A stretch of DNA of 64,000 nt from Coturnix japonica (lineage: Eukaryota > Chordata > Aves > Galliformes > Phasianidae), in NCBI RefSeq assembly GCF_001577835.2, contig NC_029516.1, positions 79,649,572 through 79,713,571 of the forward strand, in the 5' to 3' direction. This document shows positions 44,908-55,863 of this stretch, one piece after another. A program made the translations under genes and the position numbers. The notes under the pieces are model-generated. The model had not been told where the DNA came from, made no database searches, and was given only the letters and a program-made list of their open reading frames with translations. How positions within the stretch are numbered: position 1 is the first letter of the stretch; each line of letters starts with the position of its first letter.

Positions 44908-47174
44908 TTCAACATTGTGGGAAAATGTATCGAATGAGGAGTGGTGTAAGAAAACACTACATGAAGAAGCAGGAGTTTGTTTCCCAGTTGGCCTTAAATC
45001 ATAAAGCAGTCTCAAATTACTAAAGAAAACATGACCTTGATAAAGACAAAGCACATTTTCTAGACAGAACTCACAGAGGAGTAGTGGGAGCTCTGCAGCT
45101 TTTGAATCCAGGAAGGTTGCTACAAAATCCCCAAAGTACCAGTTATCCAAAAAACCACATCCATTCCAAATGTGTGATTGAAGCTTAGCGGCACAGTCTT
45201 TCTAGCACAAAGGTCTAAGGAGAACAATGCATACAGCTGAACAGGCAGAGAAAGCAAAAGCATTAATTGCCTTATAGAAGTAAAACAGCTGGCTCTGTAA
45301 GCTGCTTTAGTTATGAAACATGGTTAGAGTTTTCTTCATCCACTCAGCTTGGAGGAAGTCATTCAAGAATGTGTCACTTTATGCTGAAATGTGTAGAGGA
45401 ACTAAATGTTCTTTTTTCAGAGTTTAAGTATGTGATTCCATTATCTGCTAAAAAGTGGAGCTCACTTAATAAACCAATACTTGGAATCTGAAAAGAACAA
45501 TGCAGAAAAAAAAAATTAACGTGGATGGAAAGCTCTAACAGCAAAAAGAAAACCCAACCCTTGAGGTACAGAGCACGCAAGCAAGAAGTGCATTGGTGTG
45601 ATATTAAGTAAGTTATGCAAAGCGGAAATCAGATGCATGCAGGAGAAGGCCTTTACAAGTCTGTGGTTAAAGTACATGTAGGGTGTCCCATAAAACATCT
45701 GATTTACATACAGGAAGGCTATTACAAGCAGTACATGCACAAGTTCTGTGAATATTAACAAGTGCAGAGGGTTAGGCTTGCACTACAGGAGAGAGTTTGT
45801 TTTTATGCAAATACAGGGATCTTTCAGTTGCTATTATGACTAAAGAGAACTTGAAAAGGTTTTTTGTTTTGTTTTGTTTTTTAAATTCTTTGTTTTAAAA
45901 AAGAAATAATGACAGACGAAACCAGGGGATGTGTGTCAAGGTAGAAAAAAGATCAGGAAGAGCTTATTTCGCACATGTGGTATTACCTAATGGTGGTAGG
46001 TCACAACTCAATAGTGTAATAAAATATTTGCTGTCTAAAAGAAGGGAGAAAATGTGCATCAACTCAACCTGAAGATACAGTACAACCGTATCTAGCAGCA
46101 TCTCTTGAGAAGGTAGCCTTTCCCAGAAGTTAGTGAAGGAGCTAAGTTAATGTTAAGCACTTTATCCAGCAACTGACTGTTCATAAAAGCGATCACAGAG
46201 TTTGTGAAGGTAAGGATTTTTTAGTCTTTCACCTGCCTAGATCCCAAAGACAGGATGTTTGGAAGCATGAGTTGGTGCGAATGATCTTTATGGTTCCATT
46301 CCAAATCAGTTTATTTGATTCTGTGAAACCAAAAAGATACTGTTACAGTTTTTGATCTCCATGCTCCAGAGGTGTTGCAAACAAGCACATTGTCTAATTA
46401 GTGTGTTAATTTATCTTCTAATAACTCTCTTATATCTTGCCATAAAAGTTATTTTTGAAGTCATACTCTGTGTTGTTGTTACCTGAAAATATTTATGTGA
46501 TTACGGTCACAGAAGGTCCAATGATGAAAAATGGTGTGTACAAATGAAATCAGCAGAGAAATGTAGAACAGCAAAGACCAACTGTTCCTGCTCAGCTGTT
46601 TTGCTTCCTGAATAGTTCATCGCAACATCTGTATGACTTAGTAAGATGATCAGCTTGCTTAAAATGAGCTGCATAAAAATTAATGAGTAAAAAGAAACAA
46701 CACACGAGGTAAAGATTTGCTCATTGTAGTAATGGCTCACACTTGCAAACTTAAGGGTTTCACTGAAAGATAAGCCCTTAAATAGTTCTGGAACTTAATA
46801 GTTTCATTAATGCCTCTGCTAATAGTCCTCTGTAAAGGTGCAGATATTTGCATTAATTCTGCTTCCTCCTTCCTGAGAGGTAAAAAAGAAAACGAAATCA
46901 GATTTATTTTTATTTTTATTTTTTGTAATTCTGGTGTGTTTTTTTCTTTGCCTTTCCTTTAAGTTGGATTAACATAAAAGGGTATAAAATTATGATCACA
47001 GATATGCGTACATTACATTGATATCAATGGCTGGCCCACTTTGAGAGATCCTTGTGACATTTGAGGCACCAAAGAATTTTTTATTTTTGCATTTGCGGAA
47101 AAGTAGTTTAAATGTGTCATTCATATATATTGAATACACACAGTCTATATGTATATTTACATATATGAATACAT

Positions 47175-47280
47175 ATGTGGCGCAAGTGGTAGAAGTGCCG
47201 CTCTGCAGCACAGAGGCTCGAATCCCGGGGGTTGGACTCGATGATCTCTAAGGTCCCTTCCAACCCACACCAGACTATTA
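47175..47280 (+). mobile_element. tRNA-like SINE with CR1-type tail, single head
   Basis: The A-box-like TGGCGCAAGTGG (47178-47189) and B-box-like GGCTCGAATCC (47215-47225) precede GGTTGGACTCGATGATCTCT and AAGGTCCCTTCCAACCC. It aligns to the second half of the element at 9835-10017, with only a handful of differences over about 100 bases. It is oriented with ZNF654, inside the probable 3'UTR. It ends CAGACTATTA, without the 8-mer repeats seen in the other copy. Confidence 0.75.
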
Positions 47281-48973
47281 CCTATTAAAACATTTCAAAT
47301 ACAAGGGACTGTATCAGCAAAATGCACTTTCACGTTTTTGGTTGGTTTTTGTTTTTTGTTGTTTTTTTTTTTGCTTCAAGCTACCAACTATGAGTAATTT
47401 ATAAGGACCCAGTTAACATCTTGAATGTTCCCAGACTCCCCGTTCTTTGCTTAACATCTGTTAAATTTGCTGAAGTATATTTGGGTGGTGGTGGGGGGGG
47501 GAAAGAAAGGTAATTCTAAACTATAGCAGTTTTGAAAATCTGGGAACTCAGTCAATAGATGTGACAAATGTTTGTGTAAAGTCCTTTAAGTGTACCTTGA
47601 ATCTTTGGTGCTTTTTACATTTTCCTGGAGCTCCGTGTGTTTGAATATGCTTTAAAAACATGACTGAAACTTGTGGTTTTTTCTTTTGGTTTAAAGTGTG
47701 TAGATAAATGCATCTATGTATGTGCATAAACTGTGACCATAATTTTTTGTACCTGTATTAAACTCATTTTTGTTCAAAGATGCTTTTCTTGGACACCACC
47801 ATTTGTTTATACCACGTGTTAAGAATATTCACACGAGAGAACTGAAAGACGGAATTCTGATGTAGGTGAGCATTAGGTGTCACTTAATGCCTATCAGAAA
47901 TATCTCAAATTGACTGCAAGTGGGTGGTAAAATGTTTGTTTTAAGTAAAGATTTTACTTCAGAAGACACTGTATTTTCTTTAAACTGTTTTCTAATACCT
48001 GTCGGTGTTCTCAGATAGCTGCAGTATTCACTTACAAGCAAAAAGATCTAATATGTGTGGGATAATTCCACATATTTTCTTAGGATTCTTTAGTATGTTG
48101 AGCATTATCCTATACTAAGCCTGCAACTTTTAGGTCTGAAAAAGGTTGTGAGTCTAGAATTGTAAGGTTTAGTCCCAGGCGTTAAACATATAATGGGAAA
48201 TAATTCATCAGGACTTGATTCAGTAAATGCTGGAGTATGTGTGTAACGTAAGCATGGATGTTTATGAAAATTGGCCTCAAGTTACACACGGACCTAGTAG
48301 CTTCACTGGATCAAAGTTTGTGCATTGTATTGCTGATGATCATGTTTCAATAGCGCTCCTTCAGGTGGCTTCAAATTGGATTTGAAGTTTCATTGTAAAC
48401 ATCAGTAACCTGCTGACAGTTCACTGTAAAGGTCATGCAAGCTCTTATTCTCAGAGTTGCCACTTGGGCACCTTTCACAAAAGAATATAATTATTAAAAG
48501 TGGTCATATCTGTGGGGGAAAAGGTCACTGGTACTTTGGTTCTTTAGCCATATTCATTGAAACTATATAAATTGTATAGTTTGGATAATTTATAATATTA
48601 AACTCTGTGATTTTTTTAATATCACATTGAAGGTTCAGCTGTACTCATTTCTTTTACTGTTTAACACCGGCGATATGGACGGAAGACTCAAAGGGGGGTG
48701 GTAGTGTTACTATTTTCTTAATTTATTTGGTACTGTATAACACCTTTCTGATTAAATGCAGCGTATGCATTTCGGGACTCTGTTAATTTGTTACAAGCTG
48801 TTACAGGTTCAGCAAGAAAGGAGATTTGTGCTTCCTTGTTGAATGTTAAATTATTTTCCTTTGCATTTTCTATGAGAGTACAAATTAAAACTGAGCCATC
48901 AAACTGCAATAAATCGACAGTAGTGTTTCATTTTAAAGAAAAAAACCTTTTTGTACTGTACATAGATTTGTTC

Positions 48974-48979
48974 AATAAA
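48974..48979 (+). terminator. ZNF654: Likely ZNF654 polyadenylation signal
   Basis: AATAAA followed within 25 bases by a GT/T-rich element. It lies about 460 bases before the C3orf38 start codon, so the two genes are very close tandem neighbours. Confidence 0.6.
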
Positions 48980-49133
48980 ACGTTGTCTTTGTTGTTGATA
49001 GAAAGCGAGCTTGTCTTTTGGGGGATCTGCTCTGTAAATACCCACTGCAATATCTGGTCGAGCAGCGAAAGCTTCGAGCGCACTCTGAACCTTAATAAGC
49101 ACCAACCCCACTGCGAATACTAAGTCTCTTGGT

Positions 49134-49276
49134 GAATCTCCTTCTCTGGAGACATTCAAGACCCACCTGGACGCCTACCTGTGTGACATGGTGTAGGGAG
49201 CCTGCTTTGGCAGGGGGGTTGGACTCGATGATCTCTAGAGGTCCCTTCCAACCCCTACAATTCTGTGATTCTGTGA
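49134..49276 (+). mobile_element. CR1 LINE 3' end between ZNF654 and C3orf38
   Basis: Intact CR1 3' end from TCTCCTTCTCTGGAGACATT to two ATTCTGTG 8-mers at about 49260-49275. It fills much of the gap between the ZNF654 polyadenylation signal and the C3orf38 promoter and is very similar to the CR1 end at 29689-29922. Confidence 0.9.
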
Positions 49277-49279
49277 ATT

Positions 49280-49760
49280 CGCTGGCTGGCCGAGGAGCCT
49301 GAGCTCTGCTTGTGAGCCGGGGCGGAACCTTAAGTATCGGCCGCTGTTTCCGCCTGGTTTTTATACACCAATGGACCGCTGGGAAGCTGGTGTCGCTAGG
49401 GTTGTGCGGTTGCTAGAGCTTCGGCCGGGCCGGACGATGGCGTCGCTGGGGCTGAGCGAGCGGGAGCAAGCCGGCTGCCGCGGGATACTGGAGCTGCTGG
49501 AGACCGAGGAGCTGATGGCGCTGACGGACACCGTCACGAACCGCCTGGTACATCCGGAGAACCGCCAAGGTGTGCGGATCCCCCTGCGGCGGGCGGCCTT
49601 CCTGTTCGGTTGCACCCATCTCAGGGCGGGGGAGTGGGGCCCTGTCCCTGTGCCTGAGGGCGGCGGCGGGGGTTGCTGTCCGTGGGGCCCGTGTGTTCCC
49701 CTTGGCCTCTGGCCGATGGCAGCACCCGGCACAGCGGCGGAGGCGAAACGGGGCTGACAC
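49280..49760 (+). promoter_or_regulatory. C3orf38 CpG-rich promoter and first exon
   Basis: CpG-dense sequence begins directly after the CR1 tail and runs through exon 1 into intron 1. A CCAAT box lies at 49368-49372, overlapping an upstream in-frame ATG at 49371. No TATA box is evident. Confidence 0.7.
49437..49569 (+). CDS. C3orf38: C3orf38 coding exon 1
   Basis: 44 codons plus one base; [20 protein letters not shown] at the start and [11 protein letters not shown] at the end. Donor CAAG|GTGTGC. Lies in the CpG island. Confidence 0.9.
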
Positions 49761-52700
49761 TGGTGAGATTGGAGCGGCTCGGGGCCTGCATCCGTGCCAG
49801 CAGCACCGGTGTGCGTGTGCCTGCGGGTTTTCTTCAGCCTTCTTATTTTTTTATTCATAGTGATTTTAGATTAATGAGGCACTCATTCTGTTCTTCAGCT
49901 ATGCTCCATAGAATGGTTCCAAGCTGCACCAGGGGAGATTCAGGCTGGACATTTGGAAGTATTAGTTCTCAGAAAGGGTAATCAGGCACTGGAATGCACT
50001 GCCCAGGGAGGTGGTGGAGTCACCGACCATGGGAGTGTTCAAGAAACGTTTGGATGTTGTGTTGAGGAATATGATTTAGCCGGGAAGTATTGGTGATGGT
50101 TGGACTGGATGATCTTCTAGGTCTTTTCCAACCTTGATAATTCTGTGATTCCATTTCATGTTTGATCTTAGTGTTTGTGGATATTTAAGTTGCTGAGAAC
50201 CCAGTTTCGGGTTGGGTGAAAACTGGCTGCCACAGCAACTGTAAAGATTCAACTTGAGTTCCTAATTGTGCCGCAGAACCTTGCAGCTGAGCATTTGAAT
50301 GCTGTGTTTTGGTGCACTGTCATTGTATTGCTACACCTTATGCTTTCTTGTATGGAGGTAAAACTGATACAATGCCCTTTTCTTCAACCTTCATCCCCCC
50401 CCCCCACCCTGCCCCCTTTCTCAAACTACTTTGCAGTGTCTAAGAAAAAGTGTAAACTTCTGGTACAGGATTGTTTTTCAGTGTAGGAGAAATCAGAGAT
50501 GACCTATTTTCTGTCAACTGTTTATTCTCAGGAAGTATTTGAATACTTGTGTGTACTTCAGAACGGCAATATTTTCTGCCCAGGTCACATGAACTATTCA
50601 CTTGATGCAGAAATTAAAGACTCAAATTGCATGTTCAGAAGAACCTGAAAAGATTTGTCTGGTTCTTCTTTCTCTGTTTAATCTTCCTTTCAGGAAGACA
50701 GGTAGTTAATAGGCTTATTTCAAAATATCCTAGAGCTTTTTTGAATGGAAAATGAAATGGAGCAACTGCTGAGTGAAGGTACAGTATGGTGGCATGAAGC
50801 AGCAAGCCTTAAACACTCTGCCACGTTAGAATCAAATCAGCTTATTTTGAAGTGGTGGCAAGCCGTGTCTCTGGGATTGTGGATGAAATATATTGTGAAC
50901 GAGGATCCTTATGCTTCTGAAGGCAGCTGGAGTTGAACATCTCAGCCTACCTGCAAAATATTGGTAGTTTCATTCAGAAGAGAAATATGCATCCACTTCA
51001 TCAAACTTAAATAAGACATGGCTCCAAATGGTTATGATAGTGGTAGCAGGGATTACAAGGTCGGTAGGTCTTCAGTAAAACCAGAGCTGGTTTTTGAATG
51101 TCTTCCACAAGGCTTTTGGTATCTTCTTGTAACATGACTTGTATGTAGTTACTTCAGATTTCAGTTTGCAAACAAATTTGTAGCTATTTGTGGTTCACTC
51201 AGCATTAGATATGCTGGGAGGTGCCTATCAAGAGCTTAAGAAACAGCAGAGGTTTGTGTTTTAATTGCAAGAGGTACAACCGCTGACATCCATTTCTTCA
51301 CTTGCAGAGGCCATTCAGGCCATCTTGATTTACAGCCAGAGTGCAGAAGAACTTTTGAAACGAAGAAAAGTGTATCGAGAAATAATTTTTAAGTATTTGG
51401 CAGTACAAGGAATTGCAGTGCCTCCTTCCTCTGAGAAGCATCAACTCATTGCCTGTGTAAAGCAGTACTGGGACGAGAAGCTCACATCACATGTCTCAGA
51501 GTCAGGGGAGAGAACAACACATGCAGAGGTGAGTGCTACTTTCTGAAAGACCTGAGGATACAGAACAAGAAATTCTAATGTAAGTCCAAAGTGAGGCTTT
51601 TTGCATGTGTTTGAGAAGGTACTGAATTTCTTTTTCTGTTTTCTGTTTGCTTGTTTGCTCTTATTAAGCCATTTAATGTGTTGTGCCAGTGTGTCACTTG
51701 CAGAGTGTAGTATGAATGCCTCCTTGGGCAACCTGTTCCAGTGCATCAGCACCCTCTGGGTGAAAAACTTCCTCCTAATATCTAACCTAAACTTCCGCTG
51801 TCTCAGTTTAAAACCATTTCCTCTTGTCCTATCATTGTCCACCCTTGTAACCAGCCGTTGTCCCTCCTGTTTATATGCTCCCTTCAAGTATTCTTCATGC
51901 TTTTAATTTTAAGTTGAACTGCAAGCTAAAAATAGGGGATGTTGACAGATAATTCTGTAGGTTTGAGGATAACTTGAAGCAGTGTTAGTGGTTGGAAACC
52001 CTGCACAGTTCCTTGCTTGCTTTAAATGTGATGAAGGCTCTCAGAAGTTTTACTTTGTGCTTGGGATTTTAAGTCTTTTGCCGGCCATGCCAGGGATTAG
52101 CATTTGTAAGGGCTTGTTAGAAAGTGCTCTCGATGTTTCTAGAGATGGTGCGATCAAAACAGCATTATCTGTAAGCAGTGCTGCTTCTTAGGTCTTGCAG
52201 TTTATAGAGAGCACGTTTTTGAGGATTTTGTCATTGAAATGTAAAGCTTGTAGCAGTGCCAGTTCTGTGCTGATTTGCCTTAAATTTTAGTAACACTCAG
52301 GTTAATTTGAAGTTCAAATTACCACATTTAGCCAAATCTCTGTGTTGTAATGAACTTTCAGAGTTTTATTATTCCTGGATCTCTACCATGCAGTTCTCAA
52401 TAGCCTTGCTCTCATAAGAACTGTATATCAGCGACGTAATGAGCAACAGCCCCACCAGCTGGACTGTTTGAGCTCTGTAGCTGTTGGTAATTAAATGCAG
52501 GGAGCTTTCCTCTGGGGTTAGCTGATTAAAATGAAGATTTAGCTGAGAATTGCTTTTAAAACAATGTTTTATGTGTGTGTTTGGAAAGAAAATTGAGCTT
52601 CTGCAAGAACACTTCCAGGTATTCACCCTATGGCAGAGTTTTGTGATTGAAGATAGGTAAATGAAGTTCTCATTTACAGTTCAAAGTGTTTGAAAACATT

Positions 52701-54753
52701 CATGAAGAAAGAGAAGTTCAAACGTTTTCCTTATTGTATACATATGATAGAATCATAGGCTTGGGTTGGAATGGATCTAAAACATCTTTCTTTGCCTTTG
52801 TTTTCACTTAATCCTTTTGGTCCTCATTGTGTTGAAGACATGAGTAGCAGAAACTTACATAACAGAATTAGAAATTAATTATAGTTTCTTGTTTGATAGT
52901 TACAGGATTTCTATATAGAAGCCTCCAAACTCATCATACTTAGTTCTAGGAATAGACTGACTGACAAACACTACAAAACAACTTCACATTCAGTTCTTTT
53001 TCACCTTACACTTGGAGGTCATGTGTCGCTACATTGGGAAGTCTTGAATGATTTTCTGCCTATTTGTAGGAATTAAATAGACTCTTGGAACCATACTTGA
53101 ACATCCAATTGTTGCCTTTCCTATAGAAAGAACTGTCTTTATAACCAAATTAAAAACCTGTTATAAATATTTAACTTCTGACCAACTTGTTGCCAATCTT
53201 CTTGCACTTCATTTTTACTTTTCTATGTGCACTTGGAGACATAAGAAAGAAGGACTGCAAAGAATGTGTTTCTTTTATTTAAGCCAGGCCCATAATGGTG
53301 TTAAAAAAAAAAATAGACTAAATACTGACAGAACTCTTGGTGTGGTTTGCCGCCCTCTTCTGGTTTGGATGTTGTAACATGGTTGTTGGTTCCTAATTGA
53401 TACTCAGCTTTGCTACTAGCTGAGAGTTTGTCTTCAAAACTTTACACCTGCTGCTCTTAATTTTCAGTTTCAGCAACTGAACGTTAAGGTCAGATATTAT
53501 TCTGAAGTATTTTTTTTATCCTTAAGTCTTAGATGAATGTTAGGAGTGTTGTGTTCTGTCAAACAAGGTAAATGATAGCACTTTCTTTTCAAAGTGTAAA
53601 GGCCAGCGAAAAGTTACTTGTCAAAGTACTTTTTGCACTGTGAGAATCCTGATCTCACAGGGGTGGTTCCAAAAAATTTCTCCTGCCATTATTTTGTTAT
53701 CATGGAATCACAGAATGGCCCAGGTTGGGAGGAACCTCAAAGATCATGAAGCTCTAATGCCCTCGCCACAGGCAGGGCCACCAGCCTCCACATTTAACAA
53801 TACACCAGGCTGCCCAGGTCCCCATCCAACCTGGCCTTGATCACCTCCAGGGACGGGGCATCCACAGCCTCTCTGGGCAGCCTGTGCCAGCACCTCACCA
53901 CCTCCTGGTAGAGCCAGGATTTCCCTCTTGGATTATGAACTGCAGACCAAGTCAGAACTGCGTTTCAAAGAACCTACTCTGATTCTTTAGCTGATAGGTG
54001 ATGACTATCTTAAGAATTAATTATTTTTTTCCTTGTTGTTTTCTTGAGGTACTCTGTCTCAGAGTGCTTGAAGATTTATAATGTTTAAAGTAAGAATTTA
54101 AATGACTTTGGACTGTTCAAACTGCTAAACTCACATGGTAAGACTAAATAATACTAAGAAAAAAATATTCTTAATTGCAGAGTCATGAAAAGAGGCAGAA
54201 GGCACAGGATGATGTTTATAATCTGGGAAGAGAATTCTGCCAATGGTTTTTTGAACTCCTGAATTCTCAGCATCCTTTGGGAGTCAAATCTGAAGAAACG
54301 TGGGGACGGCAGCATTTCTGGGAGAATGCCAAAATGAAGTTCTGTTACAACACAGTAGAAAAAAACATGGAAGAATATAATGGTGCAGAAATGGTGAGCC
54401 TTCGTCTGCTCTCATTGGTTAAAGAAGAATATCTTCTATTCAACCCTAACTTGACTGCCAATGGACTGAAATGTGCCATGTCTCGACATGGGTTGGTACT
54501 AGTAGCAGTGGCTGGCACAGTACATAGAGACAACGTCTGTTTGGGTATCTTTGAACAGATTTTTGGACTCATTAGGTGTCCAATTAGTGGGAGTACCTGG
54601 AAAATAAAAATTGTGGATCTTAAAATAGTTGGACAGAATGCTCTGGAACCTGGAATGCAGATTGACAAACCCTCCATCAAATACGAATCAAATCAACTGC
54701 AAGAGTGGTGCGATGGGAGAGAATTGGCAGTGCTTGAACCTCACAGATACTGA
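49437..54753 (+). CDS. C3orf38: C3orf38 homologue, DUF4518-family protein (three coding exons)
   Basis: Join 49437-49569, 51308-51528 and 54181-54753; 308 residues against about 329 in human as I recall. It is recognised by strings shared with human C3orf38, such as [58 protein letters not shown], and [13 protein letters not shown]. No signal peptide or membrane segment is seen. The family has been linked to apoptosis in one report that I recall only loosely, so function is essentially unknown. The start at 49437 is chosen because it matches the human N terminus and has A at -3 and G at +4. An in-frame ATG 22 codons upstream has a weaker context. It lies in tandem with ZNF654, as in mammals. 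Confidence 0.92.
49570..51307 (+). other. C3orf38: C3orf38 intron 1
   Basis: A 1.7-kb intron holding a sense CR1 piece (about 49910-50152), a C-run near 50396-50405 and otherwise nothing recognised. Confidence 0.8.
49910..50152 (+). mobile_element. CR1 LINE 3' end
   Basis: Sense CR1 with AAGCTGCACCAGGGGAGATT near 49920 and CTGCCCAGGGAGGTGGTGGA near 49998. It ends GGTCTTTTCCAACCTTGATA ATTCTGTGATTCC near 50152. Confidence 0.88.
51308..51528 (+). CDS. C3orf38: C3orf38 coding exon 2
   Basis: Residues 45-118, from [20 protein letters not shown] to the Glu/Thr-rich ERTTHAE end. Acceptor CTTGCAG; donor GAG|GTGAGT; ends in phase 0. Confidence 0.92.
51714..51896 (-). mobile_element. CR1 LINE internal fragment
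   Basis: Reverse complement of CR1: CTTGGGCAACCTGTTCCAGT near 51723, then TCAGTTTAAAACCATTTCCT near 51804 and a TCCTGTTTATATGCTCCCTT end. Both extremities are missing. Confidence 0.85.
52748..52796 (-). mobile_element. Tiny CR1 3'-end remnant
   Basis: TAGAATCATAGGCTTGGGTT followed by GGAATGGATCT resembles the reverse complement of the last 50 bases of CR1. Short and diverged. Confidence 0.5.
53702..53930 (-). mobile_element. CR1 LINE 3' end
   Basis: Reverse complement of the CR1 3' end: GAATCACAGAATGGCCCAGG near 53705, the GGGGCATCCACAGCCTCTCT block near 53856, then decay. Confidence 0.9.
54181..54753 (+). CDS. C3orf38: C3orf38 coding exon 3, bulk of the DUF4518 domain
   Basis: Residues 119-308. 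Includes [53 protein letters not shown] and [20 protein letters not shown]. Acceptor ATTGCAG. Stop TGA at 54751-54753. The last ~20 residues diverge from the human tail, which is longer. Confidence 0.94.
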   Translation, partial: SHEKRQKAQDDVYNLGREFCQWFFELLNSQHPLGVKSEETWGRQHFWENAKMKFCYNTVEKNMEEYNGAEMVSLRLLSLVKEEYLLFNPNLTANGLKCAMSRHGLVLVAVAGTVHRDNVCLGIFEQIFGLIRCPISGSTWKIKIVDLKIVGQNALEPGMQIDKPSIKYESNQLQEWCDGRELAVLEPHRY

Positions 54754-55660
54754 GCAGTGCTTTCAAAACTGAGTGACTGATGGTGGGGGGAAAAAACCCA
54801 TACAGCACTTATGGTGCTTAGTTGAAGGTTGGAATGATTGCAGCAATGTGGTTTTGTCTCTTTCTTGAGTCAGATTTGCTGGATGACAAATGGAAATGGA
54901 GAATCTAAAGTATTCATACAGGTGATGGTTTGGGGTTACCTTTCTGACAGTTAACAAACATTTAAACATTAATATGTAGACTTTGTAACTATGGTTGGGA
55001 ATGGAGTTACTTACAGAATGAGGGTATGTCTGATTATGGGAAGTTTTTTGTCAAGTTGGATGACCTTGAGATCACAAGCTGCAAGTTGTTTCTTTTCAGG
55101 AAACCATTTTAAATTCCTGCCTGAGTTATAAGAGAACGTCCCTACTAATGGCTTTTTGAAGCTGGGACTGGTGAATGCCTGAATGGTCCCCTAAAACTCC
55201 CAGGAGAACCATCTGCTGAGTTGGGAAATTTTGGAGGGAACGGGCAAAATGAAACAAATTGAGATGCTGCCTATTCATTCTGAATGTGATTTCTTCTGTA
55301 GCCAGCAGTGGTAGTTTACTGGGACAATGCAGAGATTAGCACTGTTGGAATTTGTATCCTTCATTTTCTTTCACTTTACAGTTCCACCACTGAGATGGTT
55401 TCCCAGGCATCTGTTTCTAGCACTGCTTCTTTTGGATCGAATGTTAGATGTTTATGACTTACAGACATAGTGTCTGAAGCAAATGCTTTGATAATTATTT
55501 TGTATATACTTGCAACAGAGTTTCTAATATAATAATGGTAATTTTTATATGTTTTCTCAAACTTGGAATTTCTGTCTACTCCTAACTGCTGTAATATGTT
55601 GTCCAGACAATGGGAATTTACAACAGGTGGTGACATAAAATAAAGAATCTAAGTTCTACT
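54754..55660 (+). other. C3orf38: Probable C3orf38 3'UTR
   Basis: About 0.9 kb of unique-looking AT-rich sequence ending near an AATAAA at 55639-55644. The end point is inferred from that signal alone. Confidence 0.45.
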
Positions 55661-55724
55661 GAAATTATTGCCATTGTAGAATTCGACTGCTTTTTACAAT
55701 CATTTTTTTCCCCCTTTTTTTTAT

Positions 55725-55863
55725 GTGATCTCTGGATATATTCAAGACCCGCCTGGATACCTACCTGTGTGATCTGGTGTAGGGAACTTGCTTTGGCAGA
55801 GGGGTTGGACTCCATGATCTCTAGAGGTCCCTTATGACCCCTGCAGTTCTGTGGTTCTGTGAT
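55725..55863 (+). mobile_element. CR1 LINE 3' end
   Basis: Sense CR1 end: TTCAAGACCCGCCTGGATAC near 55741, GGGGTTGGACTCCATGATCT near 55801, tail TTCTGTGGTTCTGTGAT. Confidence 0.88.

Larger units (their letters stand above)
44908..48995 (+). other. ZNF654: Probable ZNF654 3'UTR
   Basis: About 4.1 kb without a recognised gene. AATAAA occurs at 45468-45473, 48907-48912 and 48974-48979. The last is followed by a GT/T-rich stretch (CGTTGTCTTTGTTGTTG) and is the most convincing polyadenylation signal. A SINE lies inside at 47175-47280. Whether the whole span is transcribed as a trailer is inferred from the absence of another gene and from these signals. Confidence 0.5.
51529..54180 (+). other. C3orf38: C3orf38 intron 2
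   Basis: A 2.65-kb intron with three antisense CR1 pieces (about 51714-51896, 52748-52796 and 53702-53930). No further exon seen. Confidence 0.8.
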
